A program made the translations under genes and the position numbers. A stretch of 64,000 bases of DNA from Paraescarpia echinospica (taxonomy: Eukaryota; Annelida; Polychaeta; Sabellida; Siboglinidae): positions 34,053,017-34,117,016 of the forward strand of contig CM034539.1 in assembly GCA_020002185.1 (NCBI GenBank), given 5' to 3'. The notes under the pieces are model-generated. The model was not told where the DNA came from. It saw only the letters and a list, made by a program, of their open reading frames with translations, and searched no databases. Below, in pieces: positions 44,483 to 54,981 of the stretch; positions within the stretch are counted from its first letter, which is position 1, and the number at the start of each line of letters is the position of its first letter.

Positions 44483-47361
44483 ATTCGCAGGGGGGATTCA
44501 CAGAGAAGCCTGAAACTGGAGGCATAGATAAAGACAGCAGAAATAAATCGGCAAAGAACAGCCTGGAAAACTGTTCTGAATCAGGATATAAATGCATTTG
44601 TTTAAATGCAAGGAGCATAGTAAACAAAAGAAGTGAACTAAACATTATGGTAGAAGATATTGACCCTCACATAATAGGTATAACCGAATCGTGGGCCACC
44701 ACTGATATATCAGATGCCGAATTGGGACTAACAGGATATGTAATGTTTAGGAAAGATAGAATAGGAAGAAAGGGAGGTGGAGTTATTTTATATATTAAAG
44801 AATCTATCCAGGCTTATGAAATAAAATTAGAAAGAGAAGAAGATTGCAAAGAAGCTGTTTGGTGTAACATAGTTACAGGAAACTCAACGTTAACAGTTGG
44901 GTTAGTTTATCGAAGTCCAAACATAAGCATAGAAGAAAATGAAAAAATACAAAACGCTATAAGAGAAGTAAGCAAACGGAACTGTATTATTATGGGGGAC
45001 TTTAACCATGGGCATATACAATGGAAATCTCTACAGAGTATGGGGAGTGAGGACCACAAGTTTTTAGTTTTAGTACAAGATAGTTTCCTTTCTCAACATG
45101 TGCTAGAACCAACCAGGGGAGAGAATGTGTTAGACTTAGTTTTGTCCTCACAGAAAGAATTAGTTGACAATGTCAAGATATGTGAGCCACTGGGGAGTAG
45201 TGATCACAACCAGATACATTTTACCATCAAAGTAAAATCAGAAAGGAATAGTAAAAAGCAGTGTAGGAAAAATTTCCACAAAGGAAGGTATAAGGACATG
45301 AGGAAATATTTAGCAAAGATAGACTGGAATAACACACTGAAGAATAAGACAGCAACCGAATGATGGAATATCTTAAATAGTGAAATTAAGTGCATTGTCG
45401 ATAAATTTGTACCTTTCAAAAAACAAGGGAAACGGTCTAAAAAGAATCACTTATCGAAAGAAGCCATTAGAAAAATTAAGTATAAACAAATGATGTGGAA
45501 GTCATATAGATGTACTGGAAATGATGAAGACTACAACATTTATAAAGAAGCACTTAATCAAGCTACAGCTGAAATTAGAAATTCAAAGAGAAGCTATGAA
45601 AAAAAATTAGCTAGTAATATAAAACATGACAGTAAGAGTTTTTATGCGTATATTCGAAGCAAACAGAAAGTTCAGGATAAGGTCGGTCCTCTAGAAGATA
45701 GTGCTGGAAATACAATATCAGAGGGATTCTTAATGGCAGAAGACCTGAATGAGTATTTTAGTTCAGTGTTTACCAGGGAAGATATTAGTTCACTGCCAGT
45801 ACCAGAGGCTAAGTTCAAGGGGGCAGATTCAGACTATTTAGGACAGTTAGTTGTAACCTCGGAAATGGTAGCTAAGAAAATAAGGGCTATGAAGGATAAT
45901 AAATCAACTGGAGTGGACGGGATTCCGCCCAAACTACTATTGGAAATTGTAGAACAAATTAGCGTACCGCTTGCAACAGTTTTCAATTTGTCATTAGAAG
46001 AGGGAGTGGTTCCTTTAGAATGGAAAGAGGCAAACATTATACCGTTATTTAAAAAAAGGTTCGAGAAACAAGTCGGAGAACTATAGACCAGTGAGTTTAA
46101 CATCAGTGATTTGCAAATTATTAGAAAGACTAATTAAAGATCACATGGTGGATTTTCTTGTTAAACATAACTTGATAAACCCATCTCAACATGGGTTTTT
46201 AAAAGCGAGGTCATGCTTAACAAATATGTTATGTTTTTTGGAAGACATCACTAGGTGGGTAGATGAGGGATCACCAGTAGATATCATCTATTTAGATTTT
46301 CAAAAGCTTTCGACAAAGTACCACATCAAAGATTACTCCTTAAGCTAAAGGCCCATGGCATAGGAAATGGTATAATAAACTGGATAGAAAAATGGCTGAA
46401 TGACAGAAGACAACGTGTAGTAGTTGATGGGGAGGCTTCAAACTGGAAATCGGTATTGAGTGGGGTACCACAGGATCAGTACTAGGACCTATATTATTCT
46501 TAATATATATCAACGATTTGGACGATGATATAACAAGCAAGGTGTTAAAATTTGCGGATGATACAAAAGTGTTTAGAAGGATTAAAAGTGATGGAGACAG
46601 ACAGCATTTACAAGATGATCTTGACAGGTTGATCAAATGGTCTGAAAAGTGGCAAATGCTGTTCAATTTTGGGAAATGTAAATGCCTCCACACAGGTCAT
46701 GGGAATGAAGAGGTAAAATATAAAATGGGGGGTACTGTTCTAAGTACTACTGTAAAAGAAAAGGACTTAGGGTTAACCATTAGTGCTGATATGAAGGTGT
46801 CAGAGCAGTGCGGAATTGCAGCTTCAAAGGGAAATCAAATCCTTGGATTAATTAGGCGAAATATAGAGTATAAGAAAAAAAGAATTAATAGTACCGCTGT
46901 ACAAAACAATAGTGAGGCCTCATTTAGAATATTGTATACAAGCATGGAGGCCATATCGCAAGAAGGACATAGATATGCTAGAAAGAGTACAGAGGAGAGC
47001 GACTAAAATGATACCAAATCTGAGGGATCTTAGTTACGAAATACGCCTAAAAGAATGTGGTTTAACAACACTAGAGACCAGGAGATTGAGAGGAGATCAC
47101 ATAGAAGTGTTTAAAATATTGAATGGTTATGAAAATATTGATAGAAATTTTGTTTTCTCAGTTAAGAAAGATAGAAGGACCAGAGGACATGAAGCTACAT
47201 TAGTAAAGGAGCAGTGTATATTAGATATAAGAAAGTTCTCATTCTCACAAAGGACTGTAAATGAATGAAACAGATTATCTCCTGATTGTGTTGGTGCTAG
47301 TAACGTGAATATGTTTAAAAATAAAATCGACACACACCTTAAAAGGGCGGGATACATGTAA
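44483..47361 (+). pseudogene. CR1-like ORF2: AP endonuclease plus reverse transcriptase, disabled
   Basis: The endonuclease has ITESWATTD, GLVYRSPN, GDFNHG (about 44,997) and SSDHNQIHF. RT has NYRP-equivalent codons, the SQHGF region, FADDTKVF (about 46,550) and the C-terminal RTVNE block. Compared with the copies at 61-64 kb it carries TGA at 45,361, frameshifts near 46,060, 46,308, 46,474 and 46,880, and TGA at 47,266. The frame is open upstream of the first Met at 44,647 into the end of ORF1, so translation may begin near or before 44,483. The copy is therefore inactive for self-mobilisation although complete in length. Confidence 0.9.
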
Positions 47362-47410
47362 ATAAAAACTATTGGACTCTCGATAAGCCAAAAGGCTTCC
47401 TTGTCCACCT

Positions 47411-47437
47411 GCCATCCAGAGTAATTTTCTGGATGGC
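47411..47437 (+). promoter_or_regulatory. Conserved 3' terminal hairpin of the CR1-like family (copy 4)
   Basis: GCCATCCAGA and TTCTGGATGGC pair around a short loop, immediately before the ttgttaaatc tail units. The same hairpin, with compensatory substitutions, occurs at 1,245-1,272, 18,371-18,398, 19,959-19,986 and 61,269-61,296. In CR1/L2-type elements a 3' stem-loop is the site recognised by the reverse transcriptase. Confidence 0.85.
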
Positions 47438-47497
47438 AATCTTGTTAAATCTTGTTAAATAATATCGTCCCAATTTTTCTACACGTATCCATATTGT

Positions 47498-47836
47498 GTA
47501 GCGCCGTGGTGCAGTGGCTAGAGCTTCGGACTCTCAACCGAGAGAACCCGGGTTCGAATCCTGTGCGGCGGTGTCAAACCTTGGGCAAGATCGTTCACAA
47601 TACGTTGCTCCAGTTAATTCAGCAACATGAATGAGTACCTGGCAATATACAGTGGTGGATATTTGTGTATGAATAGTCTTCGCGCATTAATTGCCGCGTG
47701 GCTGGAAGCTTCCCAGAGAAGTCGAGATGGTGTTCGATTGAACAGGTCTGCAGGGAGTAAATTGTAAAGCGCTTAGAGCAGTCCCGAGGACTGGAACATG
47801 CGTTATATAAAGAACTTACCTTTACCTTTACTTTAC
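47498..47836 (+). mobile_element. SINE-1, full-length copy (right arm), next to CR1 copy 4
   Basis: This is the mirror of 27,667-28,003. A-box tggtgcagtggctagagc, B-box gggttcgaatcct, and tail cttacctttaccttta. Confidence 0.9.
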
Positions 47837-48354
47837 ACATTGGAAAGACATGAGGAGAAACTGTTGTTGTGACTACAGTCACGAAGGAAATATGCGAATA
47901 ATAATGTTGAACAAGCAAATACTTCCGACATATCCTAACATGTAGACACATTAGGGCAAGGAACACTGTTGACGTTCCCACTGGTGGCCATGTTAATGCT
48001 TTGTTAAATTACAAGAAAACTGTTCCTGTAATTATAGCTCTTTTATAGCGCACGCATGCACGGTGGCCTTGCATTTTGACCAAACAACCACGTGTTTGTG
48101 CACCTACGTATGTTACGTGAATAAAAATAGCAAAAATCACTCCGTATACTACAATCTTCCAAAAGTGCGTCATTTCACATCCAATAAATTCTACCGCTGA
48201 ACTTGGTGATATGCCTTTTCTATTGCTGTAGGTTCGTATAAATAAGAATTTTTGACATTTTAAATATCACAATTTTTGACCCCATTTTCCGCTAAAATTA
48301 CGCGCGATAATCACGTAGACAAAACCCGTTAATTCGTATTTCAAAATGTTTTAG

Positions 48355-48602
48355 CATGCGGAGGAAAGGAGTATGTTCCCGCGGCGCAGATGTGCTGCAT
48401 GGAACATATACACGACCGTCCTTCCGGCTGGTCGGACGTATACTGCTGCGTGACGAAGATTTACGACCCTGAAACCCACAACTGTTGTCATCAACTTCAC
48501 TTTGAGGAGTCTTTCATTACTGAAAGGATACCCGAGGAACCGCGTCTTGTCACTTGTCTCAGGGCTACGCCGAGCACAACGCCGAAGCCCAACTGCAGCT
48601 AG
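48355..48602 (+). CDS. Small secreted galaxin-domain protein, exon 2 (right arm copy)
   Basis: The exon has 2 leading bases plus 81 codons and a stop at 48,600-48,602, after acceptor atgttttag. All nine cysteines of the left arm copy are kept: CGG, MCC, YCC, NCC, VTC and a terminal Asn-Cys. There are five base differences from the left arm in 248 (about 2%), four of them changing residues (Lys to Glu, Tyr to His, Gln to Glu, Arg to Ser at the last position). None touches a cysteine. That both copies stay open with the cysteine framework intact fits two alleles or a recent duplicate equally well. No polyadenylation signal was found close downstream. Confidence 0.75.
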
Positions 48603-49992
48603 TATTACTGTCTTTACCAGTAAACACACCACACACCAAACATCACGTATCTGTATGGTCATGCACGTAAGACGATAGTGTAAGTCCAAGTGTGTTAATG
48701 TAATATCTCATAATTCATATATGATAGCACATATTACGCAGCTTCTAGAACCGGCAGAAAAGGCAAGATATTATAAAACACTTAAAATGTATCGCATATA
48801 GCCAAATATATCCAGAAAGATATACGTATCTGGAGACTGGTAATCGTCTTAACTTGAAGATGTCCAATTTTGCAGTCAGCGTTGATATGTAAATTTAAAG
48901 CACGAGCAGCACCTCATTGGGTAAACACTGGACGCGATAAGTCCGCAACAAAGCCAAAAACAAAGGGCCACATTCTCAAAAATATCAGGTGTTCAGAATA
49001 GGTACTTTACGCTGCACGGAGTGGTGCAAATACTGTTGGTTGGCAAAAACATAGCTCGCTTTATGGCATCACTTTACATCAATACATATTTGAATAACCT
49101 AGGTACCGCAAACACCGCCTCTCACGATAAGACGGTGACGCACGCAACAGTGATAAACAGTCGCCGTCAGAACATCGTCTCGTGGGCGTTGTTTTGTTAC
49201 TGTTCAGAGCTCATGATGACCGTACTTCTATTCGAATTGTGGGAGTTGAATATGTTTAACGTGCACAAGTAGTACATCATGCGGAGTCAGACTACAGTGG
49301 CACTTCAACATATTTGATGTTTAGCACATCAATTATACTGCTACACGTCCATTTGGTCATTTGAATTGATAATGGCAACCCAACGTAGCAAACCATAAGT
49401 GATCTACAGAGGATGTGTGTGTGGAGTCATTTGACATATTATTCAGCATCGGAGAAGAAACAGTTCGGGGTCGAAGAACGCTTCCATGCATTAGAAGCAA
49501 ACAAAACAATGGTTGCCGTAGTTAAATATACTGCGCTGGATTCATATGACGTGTCATGGTTACCAATACATTACCTACCACACTACCCGATTTTGATATC
49601 CACCCAGTGTAGTGTCAACATGAGTCCGTATTATACATTATGTTCCCGTTGATAGTTGGCACCACCGTAGCGATATATTTCCCAGCGATGCCTGGTGACG
49701 ACAAAACGGTCATACACGGAAAGTGTCATGTCAAACTATTTTGGGGGATTTGCGATCACGCCTAAAGAAATTAAGAATAGCGGATTTCCAACAAATTGGT
49801 GGGCGGGACAGAAAATATGTAATACAGGATCTGCGTAGCAAGGAACACACAGACAAAGCTGAACACATGGCAGCCATCTTTGTTGAGAAATCGTCAAACA
49901 CAAAAGCAAAGCGTGAAAACGTCGTCACCTGTGCATATGCATCAAACAGATATTTTGCCATTCTACATGTAATTCTTAAACATTCACTGTAC

Positions 49993-50238
49993 AACAGAGA
50001 GCGCGACAGTGTAGTGGTTAGCACATCCGCTTGGCATGCCAGCGCTCTGAGTTCAAAACCCGGACCGGGCAGGCATTATATCAGATATAAAAAACTGGCT
50101 CTCAGCATTTGGGACTGTGTATCCCTCGTGACTCGGAGATCACGTTAAAGTCGGTCCCGTCTAAATTTGGGACGTAAAAGAAAGACTGAGGATGACAAGC
50201 ACCTTGCAGTGACCACCCTCAGCGCCAGCACAGAAAGG
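49993..50238 (+). mobile_element. SINE-2, right arm copy
   Basis: This is the mirror of 25,270-25,515, with the head gagcgcgacagtgtagtgg at about 50,000. Confidence 0.75.
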
Positions 50239-50675
50239 TCGATTTGGCGATAATATTCTGAAAAAGTTGAACGAGACCTCAAAATACCAATAACATTGTA
50301 ACCACAATATATACAGACTAGTCAGTTAATAGAACGTTGCCGAGCGCTGGAAACAAACAGAACTAGAGATAGTACTGCTTATTTGTAAATCACATATATT
50401 GCTGATTAAAATGCAGCCTGAGAATTGGAATGTGTTGTTTGGTGTGAAATGCAAGAGCCAAACAGTATCAACTCTAACGCATGCAGAAACTGGCCACCCC
50501 AATCCAAGAACATCTAAGTAAGATCAAAAATTAAGTTTGCTGTTCAACTCTGATTTTTTTCTGCGTCAAGACGTCTTATAACTATTTCATTCAACGTTGT
50601 TTTGTTAAATTTCGACAAACAAAAATTCACTAATACATCGAATCGTATCACATATCAATTCTGCTCCCAACGTTT

Positions 50676-50783
<108 letters not shown>

Positions 50784-51698
50784 TGAATGACTCGCGTATA
50801 TACAGCGTATTATTGTTCGAAACAATTGAAAATACCGCAGTTATTAAAGGGGAAATGAAGCACAGCCGTTTAATGCCGTACTGTTCAATGTGTAATATGT
50901 ATGTATGCATTATTTATGGCTGTAACCTTCTCATTTATGAGACAAACTGAAACACTTATTTTGCTCGATGCCTAAATCAGCAATTTCGAGCACTGCGTTT
51001 GCCATAATTATTCGATGCAAGCGAGCGATTTGAGTCGCACCTGACTAATCAATGAAGATTTATTATTTGTTTCCATTTATTTCATAAATAAACATTTCTT
51101 GGCGAAAACAACAATGTGGAACTATATTACCCATGGTAGTTTTTGTAAAAGACAAACACTAGTTGCATATGCGTTCGAAATTTACAAAATTAAACAATCG
51201 TCTATTATTTAGCCAATGAAAACGTAGCCTGACCTAGAATGGGCGAAAAAAGATAACAGATTCGCCGAACATTACTTCATAGATGCATAGTTATATGTAG
51301 AAAAATCTTTGACCAAGAATTATGTTTTGACGTTCGCCGTCTGCTTAAGCTCGTCACATTCGTATCTAGTCTTGTAATCAGCATCCATAATGTGACCACC
51401 GCATACTATTGCAGAGCTTGCCGCCGGCAGCCACACCAAATTAAAATATACCGTGGAGCTGTGCTCGCCATATCACTGTGACATGTACTGTGAATGGTGG
51501 GTTCTAGTATTAGGACTGTGTTTGCCCATGTGCATTAACATGTGATGTTGGTTTGAACAGTTATATGTAACCGCTTTTTCGGTAAAATTTAACTATAATC
51601 CAGCTAGCGTATATATATATATATATATATATAATATACATCCTATGTTCATATTGGCAGTGTGTAGGTTTAGTGTGGAACCTAGCTATTATATATAT

Positions 51699-51732
<34 letters not shown>

Positions 51733-51788
51733 CAAATATATATATATATATGATTGTAAGTAATTAAGTAAGTAAGTAAGTATGTATG

Positions 51789-52788
51789 NNNNNNNNNNNN
51801 NNNNNNNNNNNNNNNNNNNNNNNNNNNNNNNNNNNNNNNNNNNNNNNNNNNNNNNNNNNNNNNNNNNNNNNNNNNNNNNNNNNNNNNNNNNNNNNNNNNN
51901 NNNNNNNNNNNNNNNNNNNNNNNNNNNNNNNNNNNNNNNNNNNNNNNNNNNNNNNNNNNNNNNNNNNNNNNNNNNNNNNNNNNNNNNNNNNNNNNNNNNN
52001 NNNNNNNNNNNNNNNNNNNNNNNNNNNNNNNNNNNNNNNNNNNNNNNNNNNNNNNNNNNNNNNNNNNNNNNNNNNNNNNNNNNNNNNNNNNNNNNNNNNN
52101 NNNNNNNNNNNNNNNNNNNNNNNNNNNNNNNNNNNNNNNNNNNNNNNNNNNNNNNNNNNNNNNNNNNNNNNNNNNNNNNNNNNNNNNNNNNNNNNNNNNN
52201 NNNNNNNNNNNNNNNNNNNNNNNNNNNNNNNNNNNNNNNNNNNNNNNNNNNNNNNNNNNNNNNNNNNNNNNNNNNNNNNNNNNNNNNNNNNNNNNNNNNN
52301 NNNNNNNNNNNNNNNNNNNNNNNNNNNNNNNNNNNNNNNNNNNNNNNNNNNNNNNNNNNNNNNNNNNNNNNNNNNNNNNNNNNNNNNNNNNNNNNNNNNN
52401 NNNNNNNNNNNNNNNNNNNNNNNNNNNNNNNNNNNNNNNNNNNNNNNNNNNNNNNNNNNNNNNNNNNNNNNNNNNNNNNNNNNNNNNNNNNNNNNNNNNN
52501 NNNNNNNNNNNNNNNNNNNNNNNNNNNNNNNNNNNNNNNNNNNNNNNNNNNNNNNNNNNNNNNNNNNNNNNNNNNNNNNNNNNNNNNNNNNNNNNNNNNN
52601 NNNNNNNNNNNNNNNNNNNNNNNNNNNNNNNNNNNNNNNNNNNNNNNNNNNNNNNNNNNNNNNNNNNNNNNNNNNNNNNNNNNNNNNNNNNNNNNNNNNN
52701 NNNNNNNNNNNNNNNNNNNNNNNNNNNNNNNNNNNNNNNNNNNNNNNNNNNNNNNNNNNNNNNNNNNNNNNNNNNNNNNNNNNNNNNN
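51789..52788. other. Assembly gap, exactly 1,000 N
   Basis: The round length indicates a scaffolding gap of unknown true size. It is flanked by a gtat microsatellite on the left and a 33-bp minisatellite on the right. Any open frame through it is meaningless. Confidence 1.
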
Positions 52789-53085
52789 GTCAGTACACGT
52801 GTCTAGTGTACAGGTACATGTGTCAGTACACGTGTCTAGTGTACAGGTACATGTGTCAGTACATGTGTCTAGTGTACCGGTACATGTGTCAGTACACGTG
52901 GCTAGTGTACAGGTACATGTGTCAGTACACGTGTCTAGTGTACAGGTACATGTGTCAGTACACGTGTCTAGTGTACAAGGACATGTGTCAGTACACGTGT
53001 CTAGTGTACAAGGACATGTGTCAGTACACGTGTCTAGTGTACAAGGACATGTGTCAGTACACGTGTCTAGTGTACAAGGACATGT
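52789..53085. repeat. 33-bp minisatellite, about nine copies
   Basis: gtcagtacacgtgtctagtg followed by tacaggtacatgt repeats every 33 bp. A variant with tacaaggacatgt takes over from about 52,975. The unit contains internal inverted gtac/acatgt motifs. It abuts the gap, so the array is probably longer. Confidence 0.97.
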
Positions 53086-53416
53086 GCAGTGTATATAAAT
53101 AATTGAGGCTACGAAGATAACAAAACTTTGATTTTATCATAATTGCATTTTAGCACCAGTTGGTTAACAAAATGCTTCCAAAGTAAACTGAACATCTCGA
53201 AATACATTTAACAGTTTGAAAACCACTGCATCTAATATATGCTGATATTTAACAGTAAACTATATACTATTCATATACCTCAATAATAACTGACCATGAT
53301 ATGTGATTTAAGTTATCTTATTATTATTAAGTATATCCACATGAATTATTATCATGTTTAATGTGGTGCAACAATCATCATTGCATTGAACTGTAGCAGA
53401 CAGAAATAAGACATAC
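53086..53416 (-). other. NEMF intron 3 start; next exon not found
   Basis: Downstream of NEMF exon 3 on the minus strand there is only AT-rich sequence up to the minisatellite. The next expected NEMF block (a basic RKHL-type segment) is not present before the gap. Confidence 0.6.
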
Positions 53417-53519
53417 TTTCATTGAGAAGCCAGAGGGGACCATGTTCTTGGGCCAGTCAAACTCTGTACTGTGTATTCTGATCCCTGATTCCATCAGCAA
53501 CATGGCCTTCTGGTCCGGT
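53417..53519 (-). CDS. NEMF: NEMF (ribosome quality control factor, Rqc2/Tae2 homologue), exon 3
   Basis: The exon is one base plus 34 codons between acceptor ggtgtttag and donor AAA|gtatgt (phase 0). It encodes [20 protein letters not shown] followed by DWPKN and PSGFSMK. LLxESGIRIH.TEF.WPKN..PS.F.MK is a near-invariant block of the NFACT-N domain in animal NEMF. NEMF binds the 60S subunit with an obstructed peptidyl-tRNA, recruits the ubiquitin ligase listerin and directs C-terminal tailing. The first base completes an Arg codon started in exon 2. All later exons, which code for most of the ~1,000-residue protein, are missing from the window. Confidence 0.93.
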
Positions 53520-54355
53520 CTAAACACCAAAAACATAAAACAAACACTGCACATTCTCACTTGTATTATAGCTAAACATGTTTGTCTTGTCTACATTGTT
53601 GTTGCCAATGTTTTGAATAAACATTCATTCATTCAATCATTCATTCAGAACACTAACACTGGACATCCACTAGCAATCACTAATAATAAATGTTGATGCA
53701 AATGTATGCACACATCAGAGATCAAACTTCAGTCTCTTTTTACTAAATCACATATTACTTGTTCACCAAGGGTTTACTCGTCTTGCAAATCAGTAAAACA
53801 TATCTTAAATATAAAATTAAATGATTACAAATAAAAAAGGGAAAGTTTATTAGTTTTCTGAATTCCCTTTTTGAAAATGCCCACCAATTGCTACAAATTA
53901 GCTTTGCAACTCTACGAGAAACACCAACCATTCAGCAATACTGTTTCATTGTTGACCTGCATGAAAAATGTGTTCATTGTTTGGGTGGTGGATCCACATA
54001 TCATGCCAGTTATTTACTAGACATATAAATTTGTGGGCAGTTCACTTCATTTGAAATGTCACTGTTTCACATACAAAAATTCAAAGCACTTTAAATTTAC
54101 TACCAACAGATTCTTCATAAAGAATGTCAAAGATATGTCCAATCAATATGTATTCTAATGAAATTACACCTATGGCTCCATCTCATGGAGTACGTTGTCA
54201 ACTAAAAAATGTTTGACAATATTAACAAATATATGGTACCTTGCAATTTAACAATGTTTATGTAACATCATGTTGTCAGTATGATAAATATTTAAATGCG
54301 TTTTTCTAAATCATTAATTAATGCCTTGTGTGTATCAATGCAATAATTCACTCAC
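53520..54355 (-). other. NEMF intron 2
   Basis: 835 bp, AT-rich, with a short (ATTC)n run at 53,620-53,650. Nothing else was recognised. Confidence 0.8.
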
Positions 54356-54424
54356 CTAGCAAATCTGATGAGATATGTCTTGTTGTCAATGTCATACACA
54401 TTGACAACTCGCATGCCTGCCAAT
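54356..54424 (-). CDS. NEMF: NEMF, exon 2
   Basis: 69 bp from acceptor catgtag to donor AG|gtgag. It encodes LAGMRVVNVYDIDNKTYLIR and FA, then a split Arg codon. The G-M-R-V-.-N-V-Y-D-.-D-N-K-T-Y-L-I-R stretch is characteristic of NEMF. The acceptor choice matters: using AG at 54,425-54,426 gives the phase-2 start required by exon 1 (CG|A = Arg), whereas the AG 8 bp further in breaks the frame. It is too short to be found by ORF length. Confidence 0.93.
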
Positions 54425-54981
54425 CTACATGAAGAGACAATGAGAGATGAAGAGACATGTCTCATGTGAGCATATTAACACTGCACAGAACATCAAACCA
54501 AAATAAAGCTATTTACAAAAACATGAGAGATGGTATAGCACAATAATACAATACAATAATCTACAAAGCTGATGGAACTATATATAACTGCACAGATAGA
54601 CTGAAGAAAACTTGACCGAACAAGCATTGGGATTTGGGAAAACTTTGAGGTTTTAGTTCCACATTAGATCGAAACTGGTTCAAGAGGTTGGAAGAGTGGG
54701 GGAGGGAATACAGTTACAGAAATAAAGTCAGTCTTGGCATTTGGTAGAAGCTGAATCGTGTTTTAGAACAATGGCTGGAATGCACAGTGGGCCCGTTATG
54801 TCTTCTAGTTGTTTAATTTTGTCAAAAAATAAAAGATGGTGTTTAGGCATCGGCACATGTGTTGAATCCGGGCCCACTTAAATGTTGCTGTTATAACCAT
54901 ATTATTACCTAAATTTTATACCTCAGTGCGTGACAGTGTGTGAATTTCATCATTTCACATTACCAAAGGCCTATAAAATAG
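54425..54981 (-). other. NEMF intron 1, exon-2-proximal part
   Basis: It contains one arm-like segment at 54,845-54,970 related to the terminal repeats of the foldback element at 60,342-60,912 (shared ggcac..gtgt.gaatcc.g.cccac). Otherwise nothing was recognised. Confidence 0.55.

Larger units (their letters stand above)
42642..47460 (+). mobile_element. CR1-like retrotransposon copy 4, full length, right arm only
   Basis: The 4,819-bp insertion is absent at the mirror site in the left arm (about 28,040-28,055). It has a 5' UTR of about 620 bp, an intact ORF1, a degenerate ORF2, a 3' hairpin at 47,411-47,437 and two 10-bp tail units. The filled site reads catcaagaata / element / aataatatcg and the empty site catcaagaataatatcg, so any target duplication is at most about 4 bp (AATA). 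This is the only full-length copy in the window and it defines the family structure. Confidence 0.95.

Noticed and set aside
47498..47580. Functional tRNA gene at the SINE-1 heads
   Set aside because: A- and B-boxes are present, but no acceptor stem closes and the sequence continues into a conserved SINE body and tail.
51782..53102. 438-residue open frame
   Set aside because: It is mostly the run of N; the rest is a 33-bp minisatellite.
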